Assembly: GCA_023433775.1 (NCBI GenBank)
Contig: JAEYTY010000050.1
Span: 1 to 35,669, forward strand
Direction: 5' to 3'
Length of the DNA: 35,669 nt
Source of the DNA: Pseudomonadota bacterium
Lineage (GTDB): Bacteria > Pseudomonadota > Alphaproteobacteria > Rhizobiales > Devosiaceae
Position 1 is the first letter of the stretch; every line of letters begins with the position of its first letter. The position numbers and the translations under genes were made by a program. Below are positions 23,599 through 30,936 of this stretch, piece after piece. Under the pieces are notes generated by a model. It made no database searches and had not been told where the DNA came from. It saw only the letters and a program-made list of their open reading frames with translations.

Positions 23599-24576
23599 AT
23601 GCTACGGACTATTCTCGTCGCCGCGTTCGCGGCGCTGACATTTACGCCTGCGCTTGCGCAGGAGGTCGTCATTAAATTCGGTTTCTCGTCCACGGCCGAT
23701 CTGGAAAACGACAACGGCACCGCCGCATTGCTGTTCAAGCAATATGTGGAAAGCCGCAGCGACGACATCACGGTCGAAATCCACGGCTCGAGCGCCCTGG
23801 GCAGTGACGCGGATATCATCCAGGGCCTTCAGCTCGGCGCTGGCGCGACCATGTATATTGGCGGCACTGCGACCTTCAACACGTTCGTCCCCAAGGTCGG
23901 CGTTCTGGATCTGCCCTTCATGTGGGGCGATTATGCCCATGTGGCCCGCGCCCTCGACGGAGACGTGGGCACTGCCCTCAAGGCCGATTTTGAAAATGCC
24001 GGCTTCAAGGTGCTGGGCTATGGCTTCAGCTGGGGCTATCGCAATGTCGTGACCAAGGGCGTGGCCATTACCGAGCCCGGTGATGTCGCCGGCCTCAAGC
24101 TGCGCACCATTCAGTCGCCGATCTATGTCGCAGCGCTGAATGCCATGGGCGCCAATGCAACGCCGATGTCGTTCAATGAAGTCTACACGGCCCTGCAAAC
24201 GGGTGTTCTGGATGGTTTTGAGCACGCGGCTTCGATGGCCTATTCGGCAAAGCTCTATGAAGTGTCGGACCATCTGGCTCTGACCCGTCACCTGTTTGGA
24301 CCCACCGCGATGGCCTATTCGCTGCCGCTGTGGAACCAGCTGACGCCCGAGCAGCAAACCCTGCTGCAGGAGGCTGCCGACTTCTCGCTCAATGTTGCAC
24401 GGGCCATGGCCCCCGGCCGCGAGCAGGAAGCGCTGCAGAAGCTGGAAGCTGAAGGCATGACGATCACCGAGGTCGATACGTCGGACTTCGTGGCTGCCGC
24501 CTTGCCGCTGCAGGACGAGCTGGCCTCGGGCATTGGTGCGAGCGATCTGCTCGCTGATATCCGCGCCGCGCAATAA
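23599..24576 (+). CDS. dctP: TRAP transporter substrate-binding protein DctP
   Basis: This 325-residue periplasmic protein has a signal peptide (about 1-21, ending TPALAQ) and a mature start EVVIKFGFSSTAD. The DctP core includes GLKLRTIQSPIYVAALNAMG with the conserved Arg that binds the substrate carboxylate, and FNEVYTALQTGVLDGFEH. The ATG at 23599 is supported by GGGAGG 7 nt upstream; an earlier in-frame start at 23572 lies too close to the promoter. The ligand is probably a sugar acid, given the downstream lactone isomerase-like gene. Confidence 0.93.
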   Translation: MLRTILVAAFAALTFTPALAQEVVIKFGFSSTADLENDNGTAALLFKQYVESRSDDITVEIHGSSALGSDADIIQGLQLGAGATMYIGGTATFNTFVPKVGVLDLPFMWGDYAHVARALDGDVGTALKADFENAGFKVLGYGFSWGYRNVVTKGVAITEPGDVAGLKLRTIQSPIYVAALNAMGANATPMSFNEVYTALQTGVLDGFEHAASMAYSAKLYEVSDHLALTRHLFGPTAMAYSLPLWNQLTPEQQTLLQEAADFSLNVARAMAPGREQEALQKLEAEGMTITEVDTSDFVAAALPLQDELASGIGASDLLADIRAAQ

Positions 24577-24582
24577 TCGAAC

Positions 24583-24612
24583 CCCGCACGCGGCCCCAGT
24601 GCCGCGTGCGGG
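24583..24612 (+). other. Intercistronic hairpin between dctP and dctQ
   Basis: A perfect 12-bp GC-rich stem (CCCGCACGCGGC at 24583-24594, GCCGCGTGCGGG at 24601-24612) with a 6-nt loop follows the dctP stop by 7 nt. There is no T run, so it is more likely an mRNA stabiliser that raises binding-protein levels over permease levels than a terminator. Confidence 0.75.
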
Positions 24613-24633
24613 TCTGTCAGGGGGGAGCTCTGA

Positions 24634-25125
24634 ATGATCAGGTTTTTGTCGTATATCGACCGCATCATCGAAACGGTGGTTATCGTCGCTTTTGCGGCCA
24701 TGATCACGGTCGGTGCTGCTCAGGTTTTCAACCGCTATTTTCTGAATATGTCGCTGAGCTGGAGCGAGGAGTTCCAGCGCTATGGCCAGATCTGGCTGGT
24801 CTTTCTGGCGGTTCCGATTGCCTATCGCCGCGGTATGCATATGGGCATTGCCGGATTGCGCAATGTCCTGAGCGAGAATGGCCGCAAATGGTTCATCAGG
24901 GCCATCGACGTGCTGTGGATCGTGCTGGGCGGCGCCATTGCCCTGGGCACCGCGCAATTCATGGGCGTGCTGAGCACCCAGCGCAGCGCCGGGCTCGGGC
25001 TGCCCATGAACTGGGTCTATGCCGGAATCCTGATTGGCGCCCTCTACATGGTGCTGATCGGCATCAGGCGCATCGTCGCTTCCTTTGCCGGCCTTGAGGT
25101 CATCGACACCTTGGGTGAGCTTTAA
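24634..25125 (+). CDS. dctQ: TRAP transporter small permease DctQ
   Basis: This 163-residue inner-membrane protein has four hydrophobic helices (about 12-34, 48-66, 88-110, 126-146) and the DctQ-type motif NRYFLNMSLSWSEEFQRY with conserved Trp and Glu-Glu. It pairs with DctM to form the membrane part of the transporter. A GGGGGAG ribosome site lies 8 nt before the ATG. Its stop codon directly touches the dctM ATG. Confidence 0.93.
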   Translation: MIRFLSYIDRIIETVVIVAFAAMITVGAAQVFNRYFLNMSLSWSEEFQRYGQIWLVFLAVPIAYRRGMHMGIAGLRNVLSENGRKWFIRAIDVLWIVLGGAIALGTAQFMGVLSTQRSAGLGLPMNWVYAGILIGALYMVLIGIRRIVASFAGLEVIDTLGEL

Positions 25126-26418
25126 ATGTTGATCCTGATTGTTTTCCTGGCACTGCTTGCGATGATTTTCGCGGGCCTGCCCATCCTGCTGTCCATGGGC
25201 CTGATCGGGCTGGCCGGCATTGTCTCCGTGCCGCAGCTGGTGCTGCCGCTTTTTCCACAGAAGATGTTCTCAACGCTGGACTCGTTCAGCCTGCTGGCGC
25301 TCCCCTATTTCATTCTCGCGGGCGAATTGATGGCCAAGGGCGGCATCAGCCGCAAGCTGGTCGAGTTTGCCACGGTCGTGGTGGGACACCTGCGGGGTAG
25401 TCTCGCGCACGCCAATATCGTCTCCTCCATGGCCTTTGCCGGCATTTCCGGCTCCTCGACGGCCGATACGTCGGCGGTTGGCGGCGTGCTGATCCCCGCC
25501 ATGAAGGAGCAAGGTTACAAAGCCGGATATGCGGCGGCAATTACGGCTACCTCTTCAACGATCGGCGCCATCATCCCGCCTTCCATGACCATGATCGTCT
25601 ATGGCGCACTGGCCAATGTTTCGATCGGCGGACTTTTTCTCGCTGGTGTCATCCCCGGCATCCTGGTGGGTCTGGCCATGATGAGCGCGGTCTATGTCCA
25701 GTCCCGCAATGTGGCCAAATATCCCGAGATGCAGGCCAAGGGCAGGTTTGATGGCCGGGCCGCCATCCGGTCGCTGGCATCGGTCTGGTCTGCCTTGCTG
25801 GCCCCGCTGATCATCGTTGGCGGCATCCTGGGTGGCGTCTTCACCGCGACCGAGGCAGGGGTTGTGGCCTGTGTCTATTCCTTCCTGGTCTCGGTGGTGT
25901 TCTACCGCACGATCAAGCTCAAGGAACTGCCCGCAATCCTGCTTGCCGCGGCCCTGACTACCGCCATGGTGGCGGGCATTATCGGCATTGCCGGCGGCTT
26001 TGGCTGGCTGCTTGCCTACCTCAACTTCAACCAGTTGATCCTGGCGACGATCATGTCGCTAACCACTGAGCCGCTGCTGGTCTTTGCCCTCCTTGTTCTG
26101 GTGATGCTGATCCTCACCATGTTCGTGGATTCGATGGCGGTGCTGATCATTGCAGTGCCGATTGCCGTGTTTATCGGCCAACGCTTTGGCATCGACCAGT
26201 TCCAGCTGGGGCTGGCGCTGGTCATGGCAACACAGATCGGGTCAACGACACCGCCCGTGGCCGTGCTGCTCTTCGTGGCCACGTCCATCGCCAAGTGCCG
26301 TTATCACGAGACCATCCGCTATGTCTGGCCCTTTATCGGGGCCGAGATCGCGGTGCTGGCGCTTGTCATGGTCTTTCCGCCCCTTGCGAGCGCCATACCC
26401 AATTGGGCGTTCCAGTAA
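25126..26418 (+). CDS. dctM: TRAP transporter large permease DctM
   Basis: This 430-residue protein has about 12 hydrophobic helices and the DctM conserved blocks GISGSSTADTSAVGGVLIPA, ATSSTIGAIIPPSMTMIVYG and TQIGSTTPPVAVLLF. It is the ion-coupled channel of the TRAP system, driven by a sodium or proton gradient. The length is normal for DctM. Its ATG starts the base after the dctQ stop, indicating coupled translation. Confidence 0.95.
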   Translation: MLILIVFLALLAMIFAGLPILLSMGLIGLAGIVSVPQLVLPLFPQKMFSTLDSFSLLALPYFILAGELMAKGGISRKLVEFATVVVGHLRGSLAHANIVSSMAFAGISGSSTADTSAVGGVLIPAMKEQGYKAGYAAAITATSSTIGAIIPPSMTMIVYGALANVSIGGLFLAGVIPGILVGLAMMSAVYVQSRNVAKYPEMQAKGRFDGRAAIRSLASVWSALLAPLIIVGGILGGVFTATEAGVVACVYSFLVSVVFYRTIKLKELPAILLAAALTTAMVAGIIGIAGGFGWLLAYLNFNQLILATIMSLTTEPLLVFALLVLVMLILTMFVDSMAVLIIAVPIAVFIGQRFGIDQFQLGLALVMATQIGSTTPPVAVLLFVATSIAKCRYHETIRYVWPFIGAEIAVLALVMVFPPLASAIPNWAFQ

Positions 26419-26456
26419 TCCGCTTCCAGACCAATATCTAACATCAAGGAATTTTC

Positions 26457-27203
26457 ATGTACGACATCAGTAACAAAGCGGCGCTTGTCACCGGCGGCAC
26501 CCGGGGCATCGGGCTCGCCATTGCCCGCAATATGCTGGAGCGGGGTGCGCGAGTTGTCATCAACGGACGACAGATGACCGACGAGGCTGAGGCGCTCGCG
26601 GCCGAATTCGGCGCGGACCGTATTGCTGTCAAGCTGGCCGATGTTGCCGTGCCCGAAGAAGCCACCAAGCTCGTCGAAGAGACCGGAAGCCATTTCGGCC
26701 GCCTGGACATGCTGGTGCATTCCGCCGGTGGCCCTGCTCCCGGCTCGGTGCTTGACATCTCGCCGGACAACTGGATGCAGGCCTTCGCCATCCATGTGCA
26801 TCCTGTCTATCACCTGTTCCGCGCGGCTCATCCATTTCTGGCCCGCGAGGGTGGATCGGTGCTGTTGGTCTCTTCGGTTGCGGGCCTCCGCGGCTGCCCG
26901 GGAACAGTGGCCTATCAGACCGTCAAGGGCGCGCTTTTGCCTTTGGCACGGGCGCTGGCCTTCGATCATGCGCGGGAAGATATCCGCGTCAATGTCATCG
27001 CGCCGGGCATTATCCGCACCCGTTTCCATGAGAAAATGACCGAGACGGCAAAGGCGCATAACCTCGCCAACCGCATTCCGCTGGGCCGCGAAGGCACAAC
27101 CGCAGACGTTGCCACCGCCTCGCTGGAGCTGATGTGCAATCCCTTCATCACCGGGGAAGTGCTGACCGTTGATGGCGGTATGTCGATGCGGGTCACGGCC
27201 TAA
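26457..27203 (+). CDS. Classical short-chain dehydrogenase/reductase (SDR)
   Basis: This 248-residue SDR has the cofactor motif TGGTRGIG (12-19), the NNAG-equivalent HSAGG (88-92), and catalytic S140, Y153 and K157 (YQTVK). The C terminus GEVLTVDGGMSMRV is typical of FabG-like SDRs. It starts 38 bp after dctM. With a lactone isomerase-like gene next to it, oxidation of a sugar or sugar acid is plausible, but this is not the extended-SDR uronate dehydrogenase (Udh) of Agrobacterium. The substrate is unknown. Confidence 0.88.
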   Translation: MYDISNKAALVTGGTRGIGLAIARNMLERGARVVINGRQMTDEAEALAAEFGADRIAVKLADVAVPEEATKLVEETGSHFGRLDMLVHSAGGPAPGSVLDISPDNWMQAFAIHVHPVYHLFRAAHPFLAREGGSVLLVSSVAGLRGCPGTVAYQTVKGALLPLARALAFDHAREDIRVNVIAPGIIRTRFHEKMTETAKAHNLANRIPLGREGTTADVATASLELMCNPFITGEVLTVDGGMSMRVTA

Positions 27204-27212
27204 AACCTTCTA

Positions 27213-27248
27213 TCCGATCCGGCGGAACACAAGCTCTGCCGGATCGGA
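27213..27248 (+). other. Perfect hairpin between the SDR and lactone isomerase genes
   Basis: TCCGATCCGGC (27213-27223) and GCCGGATCGGA (27238-27248) form an 11-bp stem with a 14-nt loop, 9 bp after the SDR stop. No T tract follows, so it may be an RNA stability or partial termination element. Confidence 0.65.
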
Positions 27249-27319
27249 CCACATATGTGCCCGAGGACCCGTTTTTCGGGCTCGTCCCTGACAATAAAAA
27301 CTCAATCCTGGAACACCGG

Positions 27320-28174
27320 ATGCTGACCAGAACCCTCTCGGGCGAACCTCCCAAAACGATCCTGCCGCCCGGCGCGATAGATACCCAGAACCATATCTAT
27401 CTGCCCGGCTTTGCGTCTGCTCCGGGCGCGGTGCCGCTTCCGCCCGATCCGCCCAGCCCCGATGACTATCGCCGCGTGATGGCCTGGCTGGGTATCGAGC
27501 GCGTGGTGATTACCCAGGGCAATGCGCATGGGCGGGACAATGGAAACCTGTTGGCCTGCCTGGCGCAGATGGGCGCCATCGCGCGCGGCGTCGGGATCAT
27601 CGATGGGACCACCAGCGATGCCGAACTGGCCCGCCTGGCCGATGGTGGCATTGTCGGCGCCCGCATCATGGACCTAGCGGGTGGCGCGGTCGGCCTTGGT
27701 GAACTGGAGGCCGTTGATGGCAAGGCCGCAGCCATGGGCTGGTGCCTGGCGGTTCAGTTCGATGGCTCCAATATCCTTGAGCACGAGCAGCGCCTGTCCT
27801 CGCTGGACAGCCGGTGGATTCTCGATCATCACGGCAAGTTCCTGTTCGGCGTCACGCCCAACAGCCCTGAGGTGGATGCCGTCAAGCGGCTGATCGACAA
27901 GGGACAATGCTGGTTCAAGTTTGCCGGCTGCTATGAATCGTCCAGACAGGGCGGCCCGAATTATGAAGACATTGGCGAAGTGGCCCGCGTCATCGCTGCC
28001 CATGCGCCTGACCGCATCATCTGGGGCAGCAATTTTCCGCATAACAGCGCCAAGACCACCGCTGACTACCCCAATGACGCAGCATTGCTTGATCTGGCGA
28101 TGAGCTGGCTGCCCGATGACGAAAGCCGCCGGAAATGCCTGCTCGATAATCCGCAGGAGCTCTTTTTCCGATGA
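27320..28174 (+). CDS. Amidohydrolase-family D-galactarolactone isomerase-like protein
   Basis: This 284-residue TIM-barrel protein resembles D-galactarolactone isomerase (GLI) of Agrobacterium as I recall it. Shared blocks are GAIDTQNHIYLPG near the N terminus, the WLGIERVVITQGNAHGRDNG region, VGARIMDLAGGAV, FDHHGKF-type WILDHHGKF, WFKFAGCYESSR and IIWGSNFPHNS. GLI converts D-galactaro-1,5-lactone to the 1,4-lactone in oxidative D-galacturonate breakdown. The ATG at 27320 is preferred because it aligns with GLI; an in-frame GTG at 27257 would add 21 unconserved residues. The cycloisomerase, Udh and later pathway genes are not in the window, so the exact substrate is inferred. Confidence 0.85.
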   Translation: MLTRTLSGEPPKTILPPGAIDTQNHIYLPGFASAPGAVPLPPDPPSPDDYRRVMAWLGIERVVITQGNAHGRDNGNLLACLAQMGAIARGVGIIDGTTSDAELARLADGGIVGARIMDLAGGAVGLGELEAVDGKAAAMGWCLAVQFDGSNILEHEQRLSSLDSRWILDHHGKFLFGVTPNSPEVDAVKRLIDKGQCWFKFAGCYESSRQGGPNYEDIGEVARVIAAHAPDRIIWGSNFPHNSAKTTADYPNDAALLDLAMSWLPDDESRRKCLLDNPQELFFR

Positions 28175-28256
28175 TGCGCGGCCGGCATTTCTAGCCTATC
28201 CCAGCGCAGCGTCCGCCATGGACCGAATTGTTGAAACACCCCAGTTTCCACCCTGT

Positions 28257-28363
28257 CCAAACTTGGGGTCGTGGGTTCGAATGCCGTAGTGCGCTCCAAA
28301 TATCAAGGTGTGGCAACGCCTTGGTGACAAAGGGTCCTTCGGGGCCCTTTTTGTTTTTCTGGG
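28257..28363 (+). repeat. Degenerate direct repeat of the tRNA-Gly 3' half with hairpin and terminator (att-like)
   Basis: GGGTCGTGGGTTCGAAT (28266-28282) repeats 22217-22233 exactly, and GCGCTCCAAATA follows at the matching distance. The 5' half of the tRNA is absent, and the T stem and acceptor contain mismatches, so it is not a functional tRNA. The downstream hairpin (28304-28323) and terminator (28329-28358) are repeated with base-pair-preserving changes. It marks the right end of the putative island. Confidence 0.85.
28329..28358 (+). terminator. Second copy of the tRNA-Gly terminator, downstream of the TRAP cassette
   Basis: AAAGGGTCC (28329-28337), loop TTCG, GGGCCCTTT (28342-28350), then TTGTTTTT. 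It should end the plus-strand transcript of the TRAP-SDR-isomerase cassette. Confidence 0.88.
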
Positions 28364-28373
28364 TTTCGCCCCA

Positions 28374-28437
28374 CTATCGGGTTGCACTTCGGGCTTGCCC
28401 GGCGTTCAAGGGTGGGACCACCCTCAACGCCCGATAG
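28374..28437 (+). other. Nested inverted repeats before the PNPOx-like gene
   Basis: Outer arms CTATCGGG (28374-28381) and CCCGATAG (28430-28437) enclose an inner hairpin (GGCGTT...AGGGTGG / CCACCCT...AACGCC, 28401-28431). It ends 6 bp before the ATG at 28444, where no Shine-Dalgarno is visible. It could be a translation control element or a small palindromic repeat. Confidence 0.55.
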
Positions 28438-28443
28438 CACGCC

Positions 28444-29004
28444 ATGGCCAAGCAGTTTCCGCAGCTCGAAGAGCATCACCACCGCTATATCAAAGCCCAG
28501 CACATGTTCTTTACCGCGACGGCTGCCAGCACAGGTCGCGTGAACATTTCGCCGCGCAGCACCGATATGTTTCGCGTTCTGGGCGACAATGCCGTGCTCT
28601 ATCTCGATCGCACCGGCAGCGGCAATGAGACGGCGGCGCATCTGCGGGCTGATCCGCGGATGACGATCATGTTCTGCGCGGTCGAAGGGCCGCCGCTGAT
28701 CATGCGGCTCTATGGGGAGGGGCGCGTCATCCACCGCGACAGCGCCGAATATGCGGGCCTGCTGGCCGATCAATTCGACAATGCCGCCCCGCTCGGCGCC
28801 CGGCAGATGGTGCGGCTGGATTTTGATCTGGTGCAGACGTCCTGCGGTTATGGCGTGCCGCTCTTTGACTACAAGGAAGAGCGGCCACAGATGGACGCCT
28901 GGGCCAAGGCCAAGGGCGTTGATGGCATCGAGGCCTATTGGCACGAGAAGAATGAGGTGAGCCTTGATGGCCTGCCGACGGGCCTGTTCGATCCGCCGGC
29001 CTGA
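28444..29004 (+). CDS. Pyridoxamine 5'-phosphate oxidase-like (flavin/F420-type split barrel) protein
   Basis: This 186-residue protein has a PNPOx-like split-barrel: MFFTATAASTGRVNISPRST, a central VLYLDRTGSGNETAAHLRAD (two strands and the conserved flavin-side region) and MTIMFCAVEGPPLIMRLYG. Members bind FMN or related cofactors; true PdxH residues for pyridoxal phosphate synthesis are not evident, so the function is unknown. No ribosome site is seen before the ATG at 28444, and hairpins lie just upstream. It sits immediately outside the putative island. Confidence 0.85.
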   Translation: MAKQFPQLEEHHHRYIKAQHMFFTATAASTGRVNISPRSTDMFRVLGDNAVLYLDRTGSGNETAAHLRADPRMTIMFCAVEGPPLIMRLYGEGRVIHRDSAEYAGLLADQFDNAAPLGARQMVRLDFDLVQTSCGYGVPLFDYKEERPQMDAWAKAKGVDGIEAYWHEKNEVSLDGLPTGLFDPPA

Positions 29005-29058
29005 ACGAGTTCAGCAATGGCTTGGGTGAGCAGGGAAGCCCTGCCCACCCGTAAGCGC

Positions 29059-30147
29059 CTAGATGCGCTGTCCGTCCGCGGAAAAGGCGAGGCAGGCGCC
29101 GGGTTCGATGCCGACGGTAATCGGCGCGCCCGCGGGAATGCGCGAATGGCCCTTTTGCTGGATGGTGATTTTGGTCTCGCCATCCTTGCCGATAGCATAG
29201 ACGAAGGAGACGCCGCCCAATTGCTCAACCACCTGGGCATTGGCTGTCAGCGAATTGCCGGTCCCGGCGCTTTCGGTAAAGTGCTCGGGGCGAATGCCGA
29301 TGCTGACGGTCTCGCCCACCGTGCCGCCGGAGCCGCGCCGCATCACCTTGAGCGGGGTCGCATCAAAGCCCGTCAGCGCCACGCTCATTTCCTGCCCGTT
29401 GATGGCCGTGATCGTGCCATCGAGGAAGTTCATGCGCGGTGAGCCGATAAAGCCGGCGACGAAGACATTGTCCGGATTGTCATAAAGCTCGATGGGGCTG
29501 CCCTGCTGCTCGATCCGCCCGGCGCGCAGCACCACGATCCGGTCGGCCAGGGTCATGGCTTCGACCTGGTCATGGGTCACATAGACCATGGTGGCGCCAA
29601 GCTGCTGGTGCAGCTTGGCAATTTCGATGCGCATCTGCACGCGCAGTTCCGCATCGAGATTGGAGAGAGGTTCGTCAAAGAGGAAGGCCTTGGGCTGGCG
29701 CACAATGGCGCGGCCGATGGCGACGCGCTGGCGCTGGCCGCCGGAAAGCTGGCGCGGCTTGCGCTCCAGCAATTCGGTCAGTTCCAGCGTGCGGGCCGCC
29801 TCGTTGACCCGCTGGGCGACTTGCTCGCGCGGCATCCCGCCCATGCGCAGGCCAAAGCCAAGATTCTGCTCGACCGTCATATGCGGATAAAGCGCATAGG
29901 ACTGGAACACCATGGCGACACCGCGCTCGGACGGATCGAAATCGGTGACGTCCTCCCCCCCGATCATCACCTGGCCCGATGAGGGCTCCTCCAGCCCCGA
30001 AATCGTGCGCAGCAGGGTGGATTTTCCGCAGCCCGACGGGCCCACGAACACGACAAATTCGCCGTCCTTGATGTCGAGATCGACATCGTGGATCACCTTG
30101 ACCGTGCCGAAGCTTTTGTTGATCCCGCGCAATTGTAGTTCAGCCAT
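29059..30147 (-). CDS. Sugar ABC transporter ATP-binding protein, UgpC/MsmK type
   Basis: This 362-residue CUT1-family ATPase has Walker A GPSGCGKST (36-44), Q-loop near FQSYALYP, signature LSGGQ (134-138), Walker B with D158/E159 in AFLFDEP, and the H-loop in YVTHDQ. The C-terminal TOBE/MOI domain (about 240-362) includes GIRPEHF. It energises sugar uptake, most likely with the binding protein and permeases encoded divergently at 32471-35669. It is the last minus-strand gene after ROK and ThuA. Confidence 0.95.
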   Translation of the reverse strand: MAELQLRGINKSFGTVKVIHDVDLDIKDGEFVVFVGPSGCGKSTLLRTISGLEEPSSGQVMIGGEDVTDFDPSERGVAMVFQSYALYPHMTVEQNLGFGLRMGGMPREQVAQRVNEAARTLELTELLERKPRQLSGGQRQRVAIGRAIVRQPKAFLFDEPLSNLDAELRVQMRIEIAKLHQQLGATMVYVTHDQVEAMTLADRIVVLRAGRIEQQGSPIELYDNPDNVFVAGFIGSPRMNFLDGTITAINGQEMSVALTGFDATPLKVMRRGSGGTVGETVSIGIRPEHFTESAGTGNSLTANAQVVEQLGGVSFVYAIGKDGETKITIQQKGHSRIPAGAPITVGIEPGACLAFSADGQRI

Positions 30148-30219
30148 CGTTTCCTCCTTGCCGATGGTTCAATTCCTGAAGCGCGGTGCGGTTTGGCCGC
30201 TCCGCGCCCCTTTGTTCCG

Positions 30220-30864
30220 TCAGCGCGCTGCCCAGAGGGCGCCCCGCTCAAAAATGGTCCGCATCTGCGGCACCTTGAATTCGTCGGCCACATGGCCAAG
30301 CGTGATATGGAAAACCCTTCCCTTGCCGAAGCGGCGCTTCCACACCACAGGCATGACGACGCCGTCGATTTCGTCGAAATATTTGCCGGTGAAGGTCGTG
30401 GTCGCCAGCACCTCGATGCTGGGGTCGAAATGCATGTAATATTGCTCTGAATGGTAGGGGAAATCGCTGATCCCCTCCATGATCGGATCGTCCGGCTTGG
30501 TGACATTGACTGTGTAGTCGATGATGTCACCCGGATGGGCGACCCATTGGCCGCCGACCATGAACTGATAATCGGGCTCGGTACGGAAGCTGTCGGACAT
30601 GAGGCCGTGGAAGCCGGCAAGCCCGGTTCCGCCGCGCACGGCGGAGATCAGATTGGTCAGCTCTTCCTTTTCGATCCGCGACATGGTGATGGCGGGAACG
30701 ATGAGGTCATATTGACCCAGGCCCTTGTCGGCAAAAGCCTCGGTGGTCGCCTCGATGTCGACGCTAAACCCGTGGCTTTCGAGAATCTCGCCGGCAATGC
30801 CAGCGCTCTGCTCCGGTGTATGGCCATCCCAGCCACCCCACACGATCAGGGCTGTTTTGCTCAT
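30220..30864 (-). CDS. ThuA-like (trehalose utilization) domain protein
   Basis: This 214-residue protein has the ThuA glutamine-amidotransferase-like fold: TALIVWGGWDGHTPEQSAGIAG at the N terminus, LTNLISAVRGGTGLAGFHG, and the conserved FPYHSEQYYMHFDP and GRVFHITLGHVADEF blocks. In Rhizobium, ThuA is part of trehalose/disaccharide use through 3-keto sugars. The ATG at 30864 (GGAGG 8 nt upstream on minus) is preferred to 30903. It lies between the ABC ATPase and the ROK regulator, 72 bp from each, in the sugar-uptake locus. Confidence 0.9.
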   Translation of the reverse strand: MSKTALIVWGGWDGHTPEQSAGIAGEILESHGFSVDIEATTEAFADKGLGQYDLIVPAITMSRIEKEELTNLISAVRGGTGLAGFHGLMSDSFRTEPDYQFMVGGQWVAHPGDIIDYTVNVTKPDDPIMEGISDFPYHSEQYYMHFDPSIEVLATTTFTGKYFDEIDGVVMPVVWKRRFGKGRVFHITLGHVADEFKVPQMRTIFERGALWAAR

Positions 30865-30936
30865 TGCCTTCCTCCTTCTTTGGTCCGGTTTCAGTGGGGG
30901 CACTGCACCGGGAATGCACGTTCTTAAAAAAATGGC

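Larger units (their letters stand above)
22250..28256. mobile_element. Probable tRNA-Gly-anchored catabolic island (no integrase seen)
   Basis: The segment is bounded on the left by the intact tRNA-Gly and on the right by a degenerate direct repeat of its 3' half plus downstream hairpin and terminator (28257-28363). It holds two gene remnants and a complete-looking regulator, TRAP transporter, SDR and lactone isomerase cassette. A direct repeat of a tRNA 3' end is the usual mark of site-specific integration. No integrase or transposase gene lies inside, so mobility is lost or was supplied elsewhere. A decayed second tRNA-Gly gene is the main alternative. Confidence 0.5.

Noticed and set aside
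23602..24957. A 451-codon minus-strand frame across dctP and dctQ
   Set aside because: It is a shadow of two clear TRAP genes; composition is His/Arg/Gln-rich with no motif.
22250..28256. An integrase or transposase gene within the putative island
   Set aside because: All open frames in the interval are accounted for by the regulator, TRAP, SDR, isomerase and two remnants; none shows a tyrosine or serine recombinase motif.
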